Below, piece after piece: positions 43,302 to 54,589 of a DNA stretch of 64,000 nt (position 1 is the first letter of the stretch; the number at the start of each line of letters is the position of its first letter). Source of the stretch: Takakia lepidozioides (Eukaryota > Streptophyta > Takakiopsida > Takakiales > Takakiaceae); the NCBI GenBank assembly GCA_030704615.1, contig CM060734.1, positions 29,900,042 through 29,964,041 on the forward strand, written 5' to 3'. The notes beneath the pieces are model-generated. The model saw nothing but the letters and a program-made list of their open reading frames with translations. It was not told where the DNA came from and did no database searches. Made by a program: the position numbers and the translations under genes.

Positions 43302-45412
43302 TTACTGTTTAGGATCAGCAAACCTTTGTGAACGAGCACCCTTCTGTCGGTGAGAGTCCCTTGGAGGGCTCTGTGTGCGAGCCCGAGCCCTGTCACTGGC
43401 TGGTGGAGGTGACTGGTCATCAAATGGAAATGTCTGTCCCTCCTTTGGTTGATAAGGACGTAGCTTCTCAGGCATAGGAAATCCCCGTCGTTTCTTCTCT
43501 GCCATCTGTAGTGCATAGTCCTCCGCCATGTCAAAAGATTCCTCCATAGAACCAGTTGTATCCGAATCATCGTCCCCCCTGTTGCCTTTCGGTGCTCTGA
43601 TCTTATGGAGCTTCTTGGGAATCATGCGTGGCACACGGTATTTGCCCACCATGTCTGGAAGCTTAATTCATGTCCCTTATAAAAAATATCGTCAAAGCCA
43701 AAATTTTCCTTGGCCAAACTGGAACCAAGAACGAAGTTGGGGATCCTTCTGCAACATGATCTTCACATCATACAGATACGTATGGGGTGGAACTGAAGGT
43801 AAGACCCAATGATCCCCAATGGAATAACTCAGAAATCTCAAGTGCATCTTCTGCTGCTCAATGTGATAACGTGCAATGAAACAAACAACATAGTATAATC
43901 CACAGCCCATGACCAAACTAGGTACCTCCTTGGTCTTTGTGTAGATGTACCCATGAACAATCTGGAAGGCAATTAATTCCTTCAGCATGGTGCCTGCCTC
44001 AGACCAGTACCTTGCAAAATGGTGATCCTCAATGGGTCGGTTGTTCGGAAGAACCTTAGTCCGAGTTGCCACTGGCAACCAAATGCGCATGATCTGGTAA
44101 TAGTATGCCAAAGACTCTGGAGGACTGAATTCCTTGCAAGCCAAATCCATCACAATGGGAATTTGGTTGAAGGGCATAATCATAGCCCGATTGTACTCAA
44201 GTGCAGTAGGAGTCTTAGGTGGGTTAAAAGCAGCATCCCCCCAAACCTCAGATTGCTGCAGGGCCATGGTATCAACAGTGTCGACCTGCTGTGGTTGTTG
44301 TGATATGGCCGCCACTGTCCCTCCTATTGTTGGCAAGTCCTGCATCTCCTGTGATGAAGATTGGAAAATCAGAGTCCTCACATGCAAATAAGTAGCCACC
44401 AGCTGTTTCTCAGGAACAAAGACTATTTTGTCAATGTTGGAACTCAAGTCATCCACTTGAGTCTGCAGCCCTTCCACATCATCCTGCAACTCAGCTATTC
44501 CTACTATAGACATTGTCTATAGTGGTTGTGGCAATGTTCTGCACCTGCAGCCTGAGATCATTCATCTCCTCCTATGTGAGCTTCCTTGGTGCCTTCCCTT
44601 CTACCGGCCCTTGTGTTAACCACACTTGCATAAGATGATTATCCACTAAGTCCTGTGTAGCACCCCTGAGAGCCTGCTCCTCCTTGAGTCTGTACATATC
44701 TAACTGTTGTTGTAAAGCCTCCATGCGCTTCGCATGAGGTTCAACCAGGGCTGCATAGGCAGCAGTCAGATTATTGGCTTCCTTCCAAGCCTTGGTAGTC
44801 ACAGAAAGCTCATTTTTTTCGTGATGTGAGTGTTTGCTACAACTCAAGGATGTACCTGTCATTCTCAGCCTCAATCTGACTGTACTGTTGGAAGGTATCC
44901 TCATTGTGACGGATAATAGCCTTCAAGTCAGCAATGAGTTTCCCTTGCTCCACTATCTCAGCCTCCACCATCATACATCTCTCTGCTTGTTTGTTAACTT
45001 CTAATGCAGTTTGCTCCAGAGCAGTTGTTAGTGAGGCACATTGGATGGTCATTCTTTGATGAACTGCCTCCAACTCTGTATGAAGCAACTTCACTTCCTG
45101 CAGTTTGCCCTCATACCTCACTTGCAACTGGTATAACTGCTGCTTGTGCACTTCATGCAACTTCTCTTGCTCCAGACCTGCTTCAATCAGGTTTCCCTTT
45201 GCAAGCTATAGGACAGACTGAGCGTCCTCCAACTCTTTCTGCAACTTATGGTTGGCCTCCACATCCACCTTATTTGCACACTCAGTGACAATTCTTGCCT
45301 CAAACTCTTGCTTGAGCTCCTTCCTCAATGCTGCCAGTTGTGTGGAAGGAACATGGGATTTCACATAAGTGCCCAACAGGTTGAGAGTCCTACTTATGGA
45401 ACTCATAAGCAT
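43302..45412 (-). pseudogene. Element 3 accessory coiled-coil ORF Y
   Basis: Fuller copy of the ORF at 20020-21580. Order on the minus strand: MLMSSISRTLNLLGTYVKSH, a long coiled coil (ALRKELKQEFEAR, EQTALEVNKQAER, AKRMEALQQQLDM), ELQDDVEGLQTQVDDL, EVWGDAAFNPPKT, then a globular-looking part absent from element 1 (AYYYQIMRIWLPVATRT, GCGLYYVVCFIARYHIEQQ) and a basic, Pro-rich end (YRVPRMIPKKLHKIRAPKG). Frame changes near 45170, 44870, 44545 and 43670 interrupt it. I recognise no family. Its conservation in two copies argues that it is a normal component of this element. Confidence 0.55.
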
Positions 45413-45888
45413 GGCTTACTGTGGGTCTTCATAGAGAACTTGCTGCTGTTCTCCCTGATCCTCCACAGTTTGATGTTTCACAAACCAGTCAGGCCAGGAT
45501 CCTACAAGATCTTCTCCCTAAGCAACTTGATCCTCCACAGGTGCTGTAGTGCCTTTGCACTCTACCCCTTAAATCTCCTCCACAGGTTTGGGCATGACTG
45601 GCACAGCAAGAATTTCTTTGGTCAGACCCTGTATCTTTGGTGCTACTGGTTCTCCAACCATGCCAGAGTTTTCATAGAGAAGGTCACCCTTCTCAATTTC
45701 TGCCACTACCTGCTCTGTAGTGGGGATGTCCAACCCTTCTCCTTCCATAGCAATAGGCTCTGGTGTAATAGATGTACTATCCGAGTTACCTCTGGGGCAA
45801 CTGAGTCAACTGGCTGTGATGGCTGTGGTACTGAGGTGACTTCTTCCTCCCTCTCCAAAGGCCATGCTTCTAGCAATAACAGCGTCTG

Positions 45889-46778
45889 GGATGAAGAGAA
45901 TTAGGGGAATGGAGGATATCAGGGTGAAGAGCACCACGATTCTACAGAAACAGACAATTGCTACACCACAGGCAGTGCAGCTGCTGAATGAGTTGCGATT
46001 GGAAGGGCTGCTACGCAAAGAATGGTCCTTGCATCATCGAGGGTTCATGATTCAATTCATTCAGAACTTTGAGCCTCGGACAGGAGTTACACAGGTGAGG
46101 GGAGTAGATATAGAGATTACTCCCCAGTACTTGCAGCAACTGTTTGAATTGCCATCGGGCCAGGTGAATGTGGATGAGCACAGGGCAAGATTGCAAATAT
46201 GGGACTTGTTCCAAGAAACGAGTTTCTTTAAGATTTAGGGATACACCTACACCAAGGCCGAGTACCCAGGGTTAAGAGAAGTTGGTCAAATACTGAACGT
46301 TCTGTTTGCCATGAAACAAAATCAACAGTACCTTAGTAGATCTTTCACGGAGGAGGTACTGAAAGCCTTGAGGGGAGAGGATGTGGCTTGGGCGGAGTTG
46401 ATGCACAATGGTATGGTGGAGGAGATGAAGCAGTTACAAAATACTACTGCTAAGTCCCCAATCATTGTCTCTGGCCCAATAATTGCACAAATTATCCTTG
46501 ACTCTTGTTTGCTTGATGCGCGAGAACGCAAGGAGATGGGAGTGTTTGAGACAGTCACAACTGCAATTGAGGAGCATGGCTCTTCACAAGGTGAAGGGGG
46601 ATTGGAGGGGCAGCACCAGTCCAAGAGACAGAAGTGGGATGTGATGGTAGTGGCAGATCCACTAGCTACAAGGAAACCACCAGATGATGTTTCTATAGCT
46701 CTTGTGCAGGATGGGGAACAACAGCAGAAGGCCTTGTTTGGAATAGCTGTAGGAAAGCTTGCAGGGCGTAAAGCATGA
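45889..46778 (+). pseudogene. Element 3 accessory ORF X, inverted relative to pol
   Basis: Starts ATG with MKRIRGMEDIRVKSTT and matches element 1 ORF X: FIQNFEPRTGVTQVRGVDIEITPQ, LQQLFELPSGQVNV, then KQNQQYLSRSFTEEVLKAL and SPIIVSGPIIAQIILDSCLLD. The VRGV-x-TP...LFELPS pattern resembles the plant-retroelement 'putative transposon protein' domain, tentatively. One in-frame TAG at 46236-46238 corresponds to CAG in element 1. This ORF lies on the plus strand, while pol and the other accessory ORFs of element 3 are on the minus strand. Confidence 0.55.
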
Positions 46779-46839
46779 AAGTATGGTTGGCACAGAAAGG
46801 AACGGGTAAGTGAGTGTAAGCCTGTGGGGCTTGCAAATA

Positions 46840-47700
46840 GTGAGTGAGAGAGAATGTCCTTACAACCCGTCCATCCTTGCGCCACTGCATAAGAAGTAAA
46901 GCTAGCGTATAGTCTGTGATACCCGCCATAGCTACAAAGCTATAGCTTTGATTGCCCCTTCCGTCGAGATGTTGGTTATTCGGAGCAACCCCGACTCTTC
47001 CACTCATAACTTTTCTAATTTCTTGTTCTTGTTTCTTGGAGGGAACCACCTGCATGAAATTCACGTTCCTGATTGGCTGTTGCCTCCTCGGATAACTTCT
47101 CAATTTTACCCCCATCTGCTTACATTCCCACTTGGAATGCCCACTAGGATAGCACATGTGGCAAAGGTCCCCCTTTGCTGTACGCGTAAAAGGTTTCGTT
47201 ACCTGCTCCTTGGATGCATTAATGGGCCCCCAATTAATTTCGGCTGCTGTACCGGGTAGGTACTTCGACGGCCCAATTTGTCTTTTTGCATGATGACACC
47301 CGTTATTGCAGTACATGCAATGCGGAGTGCTTTGCCCCTTAGGCCACGTGTTTGAATTCAAACACTCTCCCGTCTCCCTCTGTCCGCGTGGCTTTTTCTC
47401 CGAGTTTGACTCCCAAGCTGACCTTACTCTTACCGGCCACTTTTCTGACGTTAACCCACGTCCACCTGTCACTGACCCTATGGATTGTGCAACCCGCGTG
47501 GGCTGTGTTGGGCTGTGATAGGCTGTGTCAAACTGTGGTGAGCTGTGATAGGCTGTGTTACGCTGTGATGGCCTGTGATGGCTGTGCGAACACCCGTGTT
47601 CTCCGCTCAGGCCATACACATTCGGCTTTACGACAAGTGCTTCATGCTCCGTTGGTATTACCGGTGTAATCTGTGACTGCTTCTGTGTTTCAAAATGCAA
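46840..47700 (-). pseudogene. Element 3 accessory zinc-knuckle ORF
   Basis: The minus strand reads from the end of pol through a Pro/His-rich repeat region (the GGCTGTG minisatellite near 47490-47590) into PHCMYCNNGCHHAKR and then CHMCYPSGHSKWECK, a good CCHC knuckle, followed by VVPSKKQEQEIRKVMSGRVG. It is in frame with the integrase C-terminal segment. Homologous to 18370-18852, which has lost two metal ligands. A nucleic-acid-binding role is inferred from the knuckle. Confidence 0.5.
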
Positions 47701-47739
47701 ATCATGCCGCAATGGTTTATCATGGATACCACTGTATCC

Positions 47740-48985
47740 TTTCAACTTATTGGCATTGACTCTTCCAAACATCTCTTTGTTAATGGTTTGTAACATGGTT
47801 GTGTTGTTATCATACATCTTTTATATGACATAAGGTCATTTCCATGGTGACTTAAGCTTAGAAGCTTTAATCTTTTCCTTCTTTTGCAACCAGAGTACCA
47901 AATCTCCTGTCTTAAAAGTCTTCAATTTTCCTTCATCAAACTGATCCTTCCTCTTCATCTGAATTCTGGTCATGTTATCTGCTGCATCAGCACGTACTTC
48001 TTCCACATGATATAATTCATATTTCCTGACTTTAATTGAATCCTCCAATTCCATTCTTCTTCCCCATTCAGTTCTCATGGTAGGTAATAAGAATTCCACT
48101 GGAAGTAAAGCTTCCATACCATAAACTAATTGGAATGGTGTATACTTGGTGGTGACTTTATATGAAGTCCTGTATGACCACAAAACTGTCAATAACTTTG
48201 TATCCCAATCCGTTCTGTTTGCATTGACTATATTTAGCCAAAATAGTGCATAGTATTTTGTTGGTGGCCTCTGCCTGCCCATTGCCCTGTGGGTAATAGG
48301 TTGTACTCTTCCTGTGCACAATCATGAACTCTTTAGTCAATAGTTCTATGGTCTCATTAATGAAGTGACTTCCCTGGTCACTGATAAATTCCAAATGACA
48401 GCCAAATCTCGTGAGTATGTTCTCATACATGAACCTTGCTGTGGACTTAGCTGTGTTGTCTCTCAGAGCCTTAGCTTCCACCCACTTTGTAGTATAATCA
48501 GTGGCTGTGATTATATACTTTTTCTGTGTATTCTTGGCTGGTGGATTAATTGGTCCAACAAAGTCTAGTCCCCATTTCTGAAATGGTTCAGTAGGCATCG
48601 TAGGATGCAAAGCCATCTTCTTTGCAAAGGTCCCAGCCTCTGACACTCATCACAACTCTTGTAATACTTGTGTACATCCTTGAACAAGGTAGGCCACCAG
48701 TAACCTGCAAGTAGTATTTTTCTACTGGTTGTCTCCTCTCCAAAATGTCCTCCAGCCACTCCTTTATGAACTTCTTCCAAAATTTTATTTACTTCATGGT
48801 GGTACAAGCATCATTTAAGAACTCCACCAGGTCCTAGCTTATACAATCTGTCACCTATCATAGTGTAGGGTAAAGCCTTGATAGCTATTCTCTTCCTCTG
48901 TTCCTTCCCATAACTGGGTGGGCACTGCCCATGAGTAAGGTAGTATCTGATTGGCCATTGCCAATCTAACCAATCATCTGCACTT
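47740..48985 (-). pseudogene. pol (IN): Element 3 integrase
   Basis: The minus strand carries the zinc region ([19 protein letters not shown]), the core GLDFVGPI / FISDQGSHF / NGQAEATNK with D-D-E residues, and the C-terminal KASKLKSPWK followed by VNANKLKGYSG. Upstream RT, RNase H and gag are missing: homology to element 1 stops near 48985 with WQWPIRYYLTHGQ. Frame changes near 48640, 48240 and 47825 break it. Confidence 0.9.
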
Positions 48986-49085
48986 CCCTATACCTCCACT
49001 GCAGAGTCTTGGCGACCACTGCCTCCACCAAGCGGTTGATGGAGTCTTCAGAAAGCTCCGTGGTCGCCGTTGTCATGTTCAACTG

Positions 49086-49278
49086 TCAGGGTTTCGGGCA
49101 CTTTTTGGCCATGTGCCTAGTCTCCCCGCAATTAAAGTATACCCCATCAAAGGTTGCTTTCTGCCAGCCGTATGCCGTTGCACCTATTTTCCCTTTCAGA
49201 GCACCAGGTGCCGCCCTGGCGTGCGAAGGCCCTCCCTTCGATCTCCAATTGCCATTGCCACCGTGTGGCTTATCCTAA
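49086..49278 (-). pseudogene. gag: Gag zinc-knuckle fragment of another retroelement
   Basis: A minus-strand frame reads GGNGNWRSKGGPSHARAAP and then VYFNCGETRHMAKKCPKP before a TGA. This is a CCHC knuckle whose first Cys is Tyr, so it cannot bind zinc normally. It does not match the element 1 gag and directly abuts the truncated end of element 3. Confidence 0.6.
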
Positions 49279-49389
49279 CAGGTCCAGGAGTCATACGAGA
49301 TGAAACGAAATTCATTCGATTGGACAACGGATGGTTGACCTCATTTAAAAAAAAAAACAAAAAAGGAGCGATCGCTATTGGGCAGTCGC

Positions 49390-49805
49390 ATCATCACAGC
49401 CTGTCACAGCCAGTCATAGTCTGTCACATCCCATCACAACCCCAAAGGCCACAGGGCACAGTATCACAGCCCTACACAGGTCACAGGGTCACAGCCCCAT
49501 AGGCCACAGCCTGTCACAGTCCGTCACAGCCCCAAAGGCCACATGGCACAGCCTGTCACAGTCCATCACAGCCCCACAGGCCTCAGGTCACAGCCTGTCA
49601 TAGCCCGTCACAGCCCCAAAGGCCACAGGGCACAGCCAGTCACAGCCCCACAGGCCACAGGTCACAGCCTGTCACAACCCCAAAGGCCACAGGGCACAGC
49701 CTGTCACAGTCCATCACAGGCCACAGGTCACAGCCTGTCACAGCCCTACATAGGTCACAGGATCACAGCCCCACAGGCCACAGACTGTCACAGCCCGTCA
49801 CAGCC
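49390..49805. repeat. CACAGCC minisatellite, longest block
   Basis: About forty degenerate units built from CACAGCCNGT, CACAGCCCCA and AAAGGCCACAGGG, organised in a higher-order pattern of roughly 60 bases (CCCCAAAGGCCACAGGGCACAG recurs). Related to the LTR minisatellites but outside a recognisable LTR. Confidence 0.9.
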
Positions 49806-51596
49806 CCATCCATGGCCGTTCATGGCAGTTTAGCCATTTTCCAAAGGGTTTAGCCACGCCAAGCTAGGGTTTGTGTCTCTTGGACTCTAGGCTTCTTTGC
49901 ACTGAGCTATGGCGGCTGTGAGGAAATCAGCAAGGTATTCTTGCTCTTTATGGCTCCCACACACCACCAATAGTAGCTCTAATTCATGAGGAAGATGGTT
50001 GCCACAAACCAAGCCTTCTTTCTCACTTGGACTCCCCAAACACGCCACTAAACTCAATGGCAAACAACCAAGCCTTGCTGGTTTCCAGCCTTTGTGAGCA
50101 CTCATTCAAGCGCTCTCCTTGGCCATAACATGTGTCTTAGAGCCTATTCTAGCTCCTACACCTGCCACTTTAAGAGCCATGCTCTATCTAGGCTTGAGGT
50201 TGAAACCCCAACTCACATATGCCCTACAAGTGCTTTTCTTTCACCTAAGTGAGAACCAGCCCTAGCCTTCTAAAGCTTGAAAACAAAAGCCCAATGGACT
50301 GAAGGCATGCTCCACACATGCCCTACAGGGAAACCAGTCCCTTCCTTCCATTCTTGCACCCCCAAACCTGAAAGTACAAGCCTTCAACAGGCTAAAAGCA
50401 TGCTCCACACATGCATTGCCCTCACATAAGAGAAATCAGCCCTTCCCTCTTCCTTGCTTGCCCTCCAAGCTTGAAGATGGAAGCTTCAATGGGCTGCATG
50501 CATGCTCCACACATGCAACCCCTTCACACAAGAGGTATCAGCCCCCTATCTTGGCTCTTTGATGCTCTCTAAGACAAGACTAAGCACTCCACAGCCTTTG
50601 CCAAGCTCCTGAAACCCTAAGGCTTATATTTCCAGCCACAAGACACTCCTCTTGTGGTGCAAGAGCTCTTCTTCCAAGCTCTGAAACCCTAGGTGCACAT
50701 TCCATGGACTTGCCGCACATCTTAGCTCCTGTTCCAGCCCTGCTCTTGCCATGTCAAGAGCCTTCATACCGCTGGAGTTTCAGATTGAAACCCCCAACTC
50801 AACATAGCCACAAATGCATTGGCTTGCATACAAGAGAAATCAGCCATCTTTCTTCACTCATACCTCCTTATGAGCTTGAAGTTGGAGCTCCCGATAACTG
50901 TGACTTGCATCTAACACCCTCGCAGCTCCATACTCACCACACTTGGCTGCCATAGCGTTGAGCTATGCAACACTGCTCTTCAACACAGGCTGCCCGCCTC
51001 TATATCCATTGCAAACCTGAAACCTGTTCGCCATCGCACCCTTTCCGCTTTGGATAGGCTCATGCACTGATCCCTACACTCTAAGCTGAGTTGCTTCTCA
51101 TCTGAAAACACACAAGTGCTAACAACTAACTCGTATCTAGCACTCACAGATACGAGCTCATCTTTCTCGAGTGATAAAGGAGAAGAATACAAGCACAAGC
51201 TCATGCGAGCTCATAAAGCTGAAGCATAAACTCATGCATATATAACCTCATCACTCAAATACAAGTTAAGCCAAGTGCACCCCACGCCATGGGGAATCCA
51301 CACTACGGCGCCATAGCTAGGCGCGGTGAGGCTCAACTCGAGAAAGATGAGCCTCCCGTGCTTGCCGTGAAGATAACCACTCCAGGGCCTAAATCTGCCT
51401 TGACCCCTGGATTGACGCTTGGGCCAATCCCAAATATCAATATGTAAAAGCTAGCTATTTCCTAGCTAGTTTCACACTAGTGGTAAAATAACTTACAGGG
51501 GCTTTCCCCTTGTGAGTGTTGAGGAGGGCTCATCTTCTTGTAGTTGAGCCTCCATGAGTTTCTCTCACCTCTATAGCTCTAGGTATTGAGAGGGAG
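49806..51596. other. No gene; degenerate tandem repeat of about 100 bp
   Basis: No coding motif is visible. From about 50190 to 50560 (with a weaker copy near 50810) a degenerate unit of about 100 bases recurs, with a core of CATGCTCCACACATGC followed by CACAAGAGRAATCAGCCC. The rest looks like unique non-coding sequence. Confidence 0.55.
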
Positions 51597-51640
51597 GTGG
51601 TGGACAACGATGTATGTTGTGGCACGATGCTTAGGTGCAC
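51597..51640. repeat. 44-bp direct repeat, right copy
   Basis: Perfect match to 42390-42433, 9207 bases downstream, same orientation. Confidence 0.9.
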
Positions 51641-51839
51641 GAGACTTTCTATACAGAGGTGCACCCTAGATTAGTGCTATAGATGCGCCTTTGTCAGAAG
51701 ACTAGCATCTGTAGCAAAGTAAGAGATTTTTTAATTAGTTGATGGTTTAGGTTCCAAATTTTTATTTTCTAAAGAGGCCCTGCTTGCAGAGCCCACCAAA
51801 AGGAGCTGGAAGAAACCAAACAAATAAATTGTATATCCC

Positions 51840-53115
51840 TTATGTGCTGAACTCATGGCTATACATGATGCCTTGAAAGCACCACCATGCCACCCTGATT
51901 CGACCAACTATTAACTCTTTATGGATAGCTTAGTCTCTTTGTATCTCCTCTCTAACCAAAACCTTAAACCCTCATCCCAAATTCATCACCCTGACCTCCA
52001 CCTCATCAAGGCCATCATAGATATTGTACACTCATCCCCCATACAAATTCATCTCCACAAAGTTAGATCCCACATAGGTATCACGGGTAATGAGATAGCA
52101 GACCAACTTGCCCAACTTGGAACCATCCAACCTACTAAGCCCTACGACTGACCCTATTCACTTGGCACACACATATCCGTTCTGGCTGACATCCACTAAA
52201 GCTAGATTCCCAGACATAGCCCCCATTCGGGACCTGCATGCACATATGGCAGAAGAAAATATGGATCAAATCCGTGCATCGCCCACCTATCTAAAACCCT
52301 ACATATCCAAATGGGTTACGTCACCTCACCTACTCCACGATATGTCTAATCACTTTTGGAAATCTCCAGTAATCACTGATGCCCAAATTAAACAAATGCT
52401 CCGATTTCGATACGGACAATACATGGGCAATCAACGACGTAATTTATTTTGGCCTCTATTATATCCTAACAAGCACTGCACGTTATGCTATTCCCAACCC
52501 CCTCGGGTGGACACATGGCCGCATCTTCTTCTCCACTGTAAACATCCCATTATCCATGGACTTCACATTACTCCGCATAGTCAAGGAATTTGGCAACTCC
52601 ATAAACTTCTTCTCACACATTCTAAAACTAGATGGTACAACCTCATTAATGTAGGCACATTTCAAGGTAGGCCACATGACCACACAATACCTTCATGGTT
52701 GCTACCGTGTACATGCGTCAACCACCCATGCCTCTGTCTGACAAGATTATGTCCAGGTATTCTTCTTGTCCAAGGACTCCCCATCTCGTCGGCAGCACCA
52801 ACAGGCCCACAACCCTCCCTCACTATTCACATCATTGAATTTGCCTTCTGTCATGACAGAGATCCCGATCAATCCATTTATGTTCAAACGTAAAAAATAC
52901 AAACCCCTAGTTCTAGCCCTCCATCAATACGGATGGAACACTGCACCTCTGACAATCATCACCACTGGTGTCAGAGGGGGAGCTCACTATCACAACAGTC
53001 TAATCCTAAAAGAAAACCTTAAACTACCTCAAAAATATACCCCCCCTATTACGAACATTGCATCTCACGGCCATCACTTCACTAACAACCATTATCCTCA
53101 ACAAAAGAAAGATTG
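51840..53115 (+). pseudogene. LINE ORF2 C-terminal part (RNase H, zinc finger, tail)
   Basis: An RNase H domain is visible: AELMAIHDALK (Glu), an in-frame TAA, FMDSLVSLYLL (Asp), and HKVRSHIGITGNEIADQLAQLG (Asp), the pattern of LINE-encoded RNase H. A frameshift near 52120 leads to a helical segment and a Cys-His zinc motif, CTLCYSQPP...HLLLHCKH, and another near 52870 to a tail with KYKPLVLALHQYGWN and TGVRGGAHYHNS typical of LINE ORF2 ends. RT and endonuclease are absent, so this is a 5'-truncated copy, as is usual for LINEs. Confidence 0.85.
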
Positions 53116-53161
53116 AAAGTGGCCAGCTTGCCGCTTAGTAACTGGTTCTTGTTACTATAGA

Positions 53162-53245
53162 GCCCACCCCCGAAAGGGGCAGTACCCACACGGGGAAGAG
53201 GCTCTTATTTACGCTAGCTTCGGCTGGCGTCATATATATATATAT
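53162..53245 (+). other. LINE 3' hairpins and (TA)n tail
   Basis: Two stem-loops follow the LINE stop: CCCC-CGAAA-GGGG (53167-53179) and ACGCTAGC-TTCG-GCTGGCGT (53211-53230), the latter with an 8-bp stem and a UUCG loop. A short TA run (about 53232-53245) comes next. Such 3' hairpins and simple-repeat tails are used by some LINE RTs to recognise their own RNA. Confidence 0.6.
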
Positions 53246-54060
53246 CCCTTACCCTCCTTATATAGTCTCTCTAGGTGTGGTGGAGCCTTCAAAAAGGGGC
53301 CCACCGCCTCATCCTACTTCGGAAAGCTCTAGAAGCAGCAGGAGGGCCCACCGCTTCAACCCATCCTCTATAAGGGTATAGACACACGAAAGGCAATCGA
53401 GATAATGGGAGACGACCATTGGTAGAGGGGAAACCGGCCACTAACACATGGGAGGAAGCACGTTCTAAAGGAAGTTGATGTGTTTAATGACGTGGAAGGT
53501 TTTGGAAGCTGCAAGACTTCCAGGCACTTCCGGTTGGAAGTGTTGCGCACCTCTGAAAGGTTTTGTCGTGACGTGAAATGCAGGCCCCACCGTCTTCCGT
53601 CTTCCCGAACTTCTTTCACGCAGCTCTTCACTACAGAGATCTACATGGTCGATGGTTCCACAAAATCAGGAAAATCCATGATTGATCACCAACGGAACGT
53701 CTATCTACTTCCACTCGTGTGTTTGCTGCAACATCCACCGTTGCCTATGTGTCACGTGTCTGCACCTGTCGACCCATTTCCCTCCTCTCCAAGTCTCTCA
53801 ACGGCCCCACTGATTGGCTCTTCCCACAGTGTCGGGTTGCCTGACCTTCCCAAACTGGCCAAGTGAGTTGGGGGTACATAGTCTGTAGAATTGGGGATCA
53901 CTTTACAACCAATTACAACAAGCCAAGGCTTGCATGAATTCCATGCATTTGTTTTTACTAAATAACCAGTTTATCAAATTTCTCCAAATTTATTGCCTGC
54001 GTAATATGATAGGTGTTATGGGTGGTCCACACGGATAAGATGAACGGATGAGATTGGTCA
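53246..54060. other. No recognised gene; upstream of RPL14
   Basis: A 128-codon frame at 53480-53866 has no motif or support. The sequence nearest RPL14 probably contains its distal promoter. Confidence 0.4.
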
Positions 54061-54067
54061 TGTCATC

Positions 54068-54104
54068 AAACCCTAACCCTTGAGTGGAGAGATGGGTTAG
54101 GGTT
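54068..54104 (+). promoter_or_regulatory. Telo-box motifs upstream of RPL14
   Basis: AAACCCTAA at 54068-54076 and an inverse TTAGGGTT at 54097-54104 lie about 80-115 bases before the start codon. Telo-boxes near the start site are characteristic of plant ribosomal-protein gene promoters. A pyrimidine-rich CTCTTCCCTTTTG follows at about 54118, as in 5' TOP-like leaders. Confidence 0.7.
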
Positions 54105-54183
54105 GAGAGCGCAAGACCTCTTCCCTTTTGTACAGCTCGTCGTCGTCGTATCAGTTTTGTGCTCTCTCATTTTGCAGAGCACC

Positions 54184-54585
54184 ATGCCGTTCAGGCGCTA
54201 TGTGGAGATCGGCAGGGTGGCCCTGGTAAATTACGGGCCACAGTATGGCAAGCTGGTCGTGATAGTTGATGTAATAGATCAGAACAGGGCGCTGGTGGAT
54301 GCGCCGGAGATTGTAAGAACCTCCATTAATTTCAAGCGTCTGTCTCTGACTGACATCACCATCGAGATCCAGAGGAATCCGAAGAAGAGGGAGTTGAAGA
54401 AGGCTATCGACGACGGCGAAGTGTACAAGAAGTGGGAGACTAGTGCTTGGGGCCGCAAGCTGGCGGTGCGCACCCGCAGGGCCGCGTTGAATGATTTTGA
54501 CCGCTTCAAGGTTATGGTGGCGCGCGTGAAGAAGAGTGCCATTATTCGACGGGAACTCGGCAAGCTCAGGAGAGGGAAGGCTTAA
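54184..54585 (+). CDS. RPL14: 60S ribosomal protein L14 (eL14)
   Basis: A 133-residue intronless coding frame encodes cytosolic large-subunit protein eL14. Recognisable plant-type blocks are [58 protein letters not shown] and [15 protein letters not shown], ending in a basic RRGKA tail. The length matches plant L14 proteins (about 134). I chose the ATG at 54184 because homology starts there; an upstream in-frame ATG would add residues not seen in the family. A TTTTGCAG just before the ATG could be the acceptor of a 5' UTR intron. Telo-boxes lie upstream. It appears intact. Confidence 0.97.
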   Translation: MPFRRYVEIGRVALVNYGPQYGKLVVIVDVIDQNRALVDAPEIVRTSINFKRLSLTDITIEIQRNPKKRELKKAIDDGEVYKKWETSAWGRKLAVRTRRAALNDFDRFKVMVARVKKSAIIRRELGKLRRGKA

Positions 54586-54589
54586 GCAG

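Noticed and set aside
53480-53866. 128-codon ORF upstream of RPL14
   Set aside because: No domain, no splice or polyA support, composition like non-coding flank.
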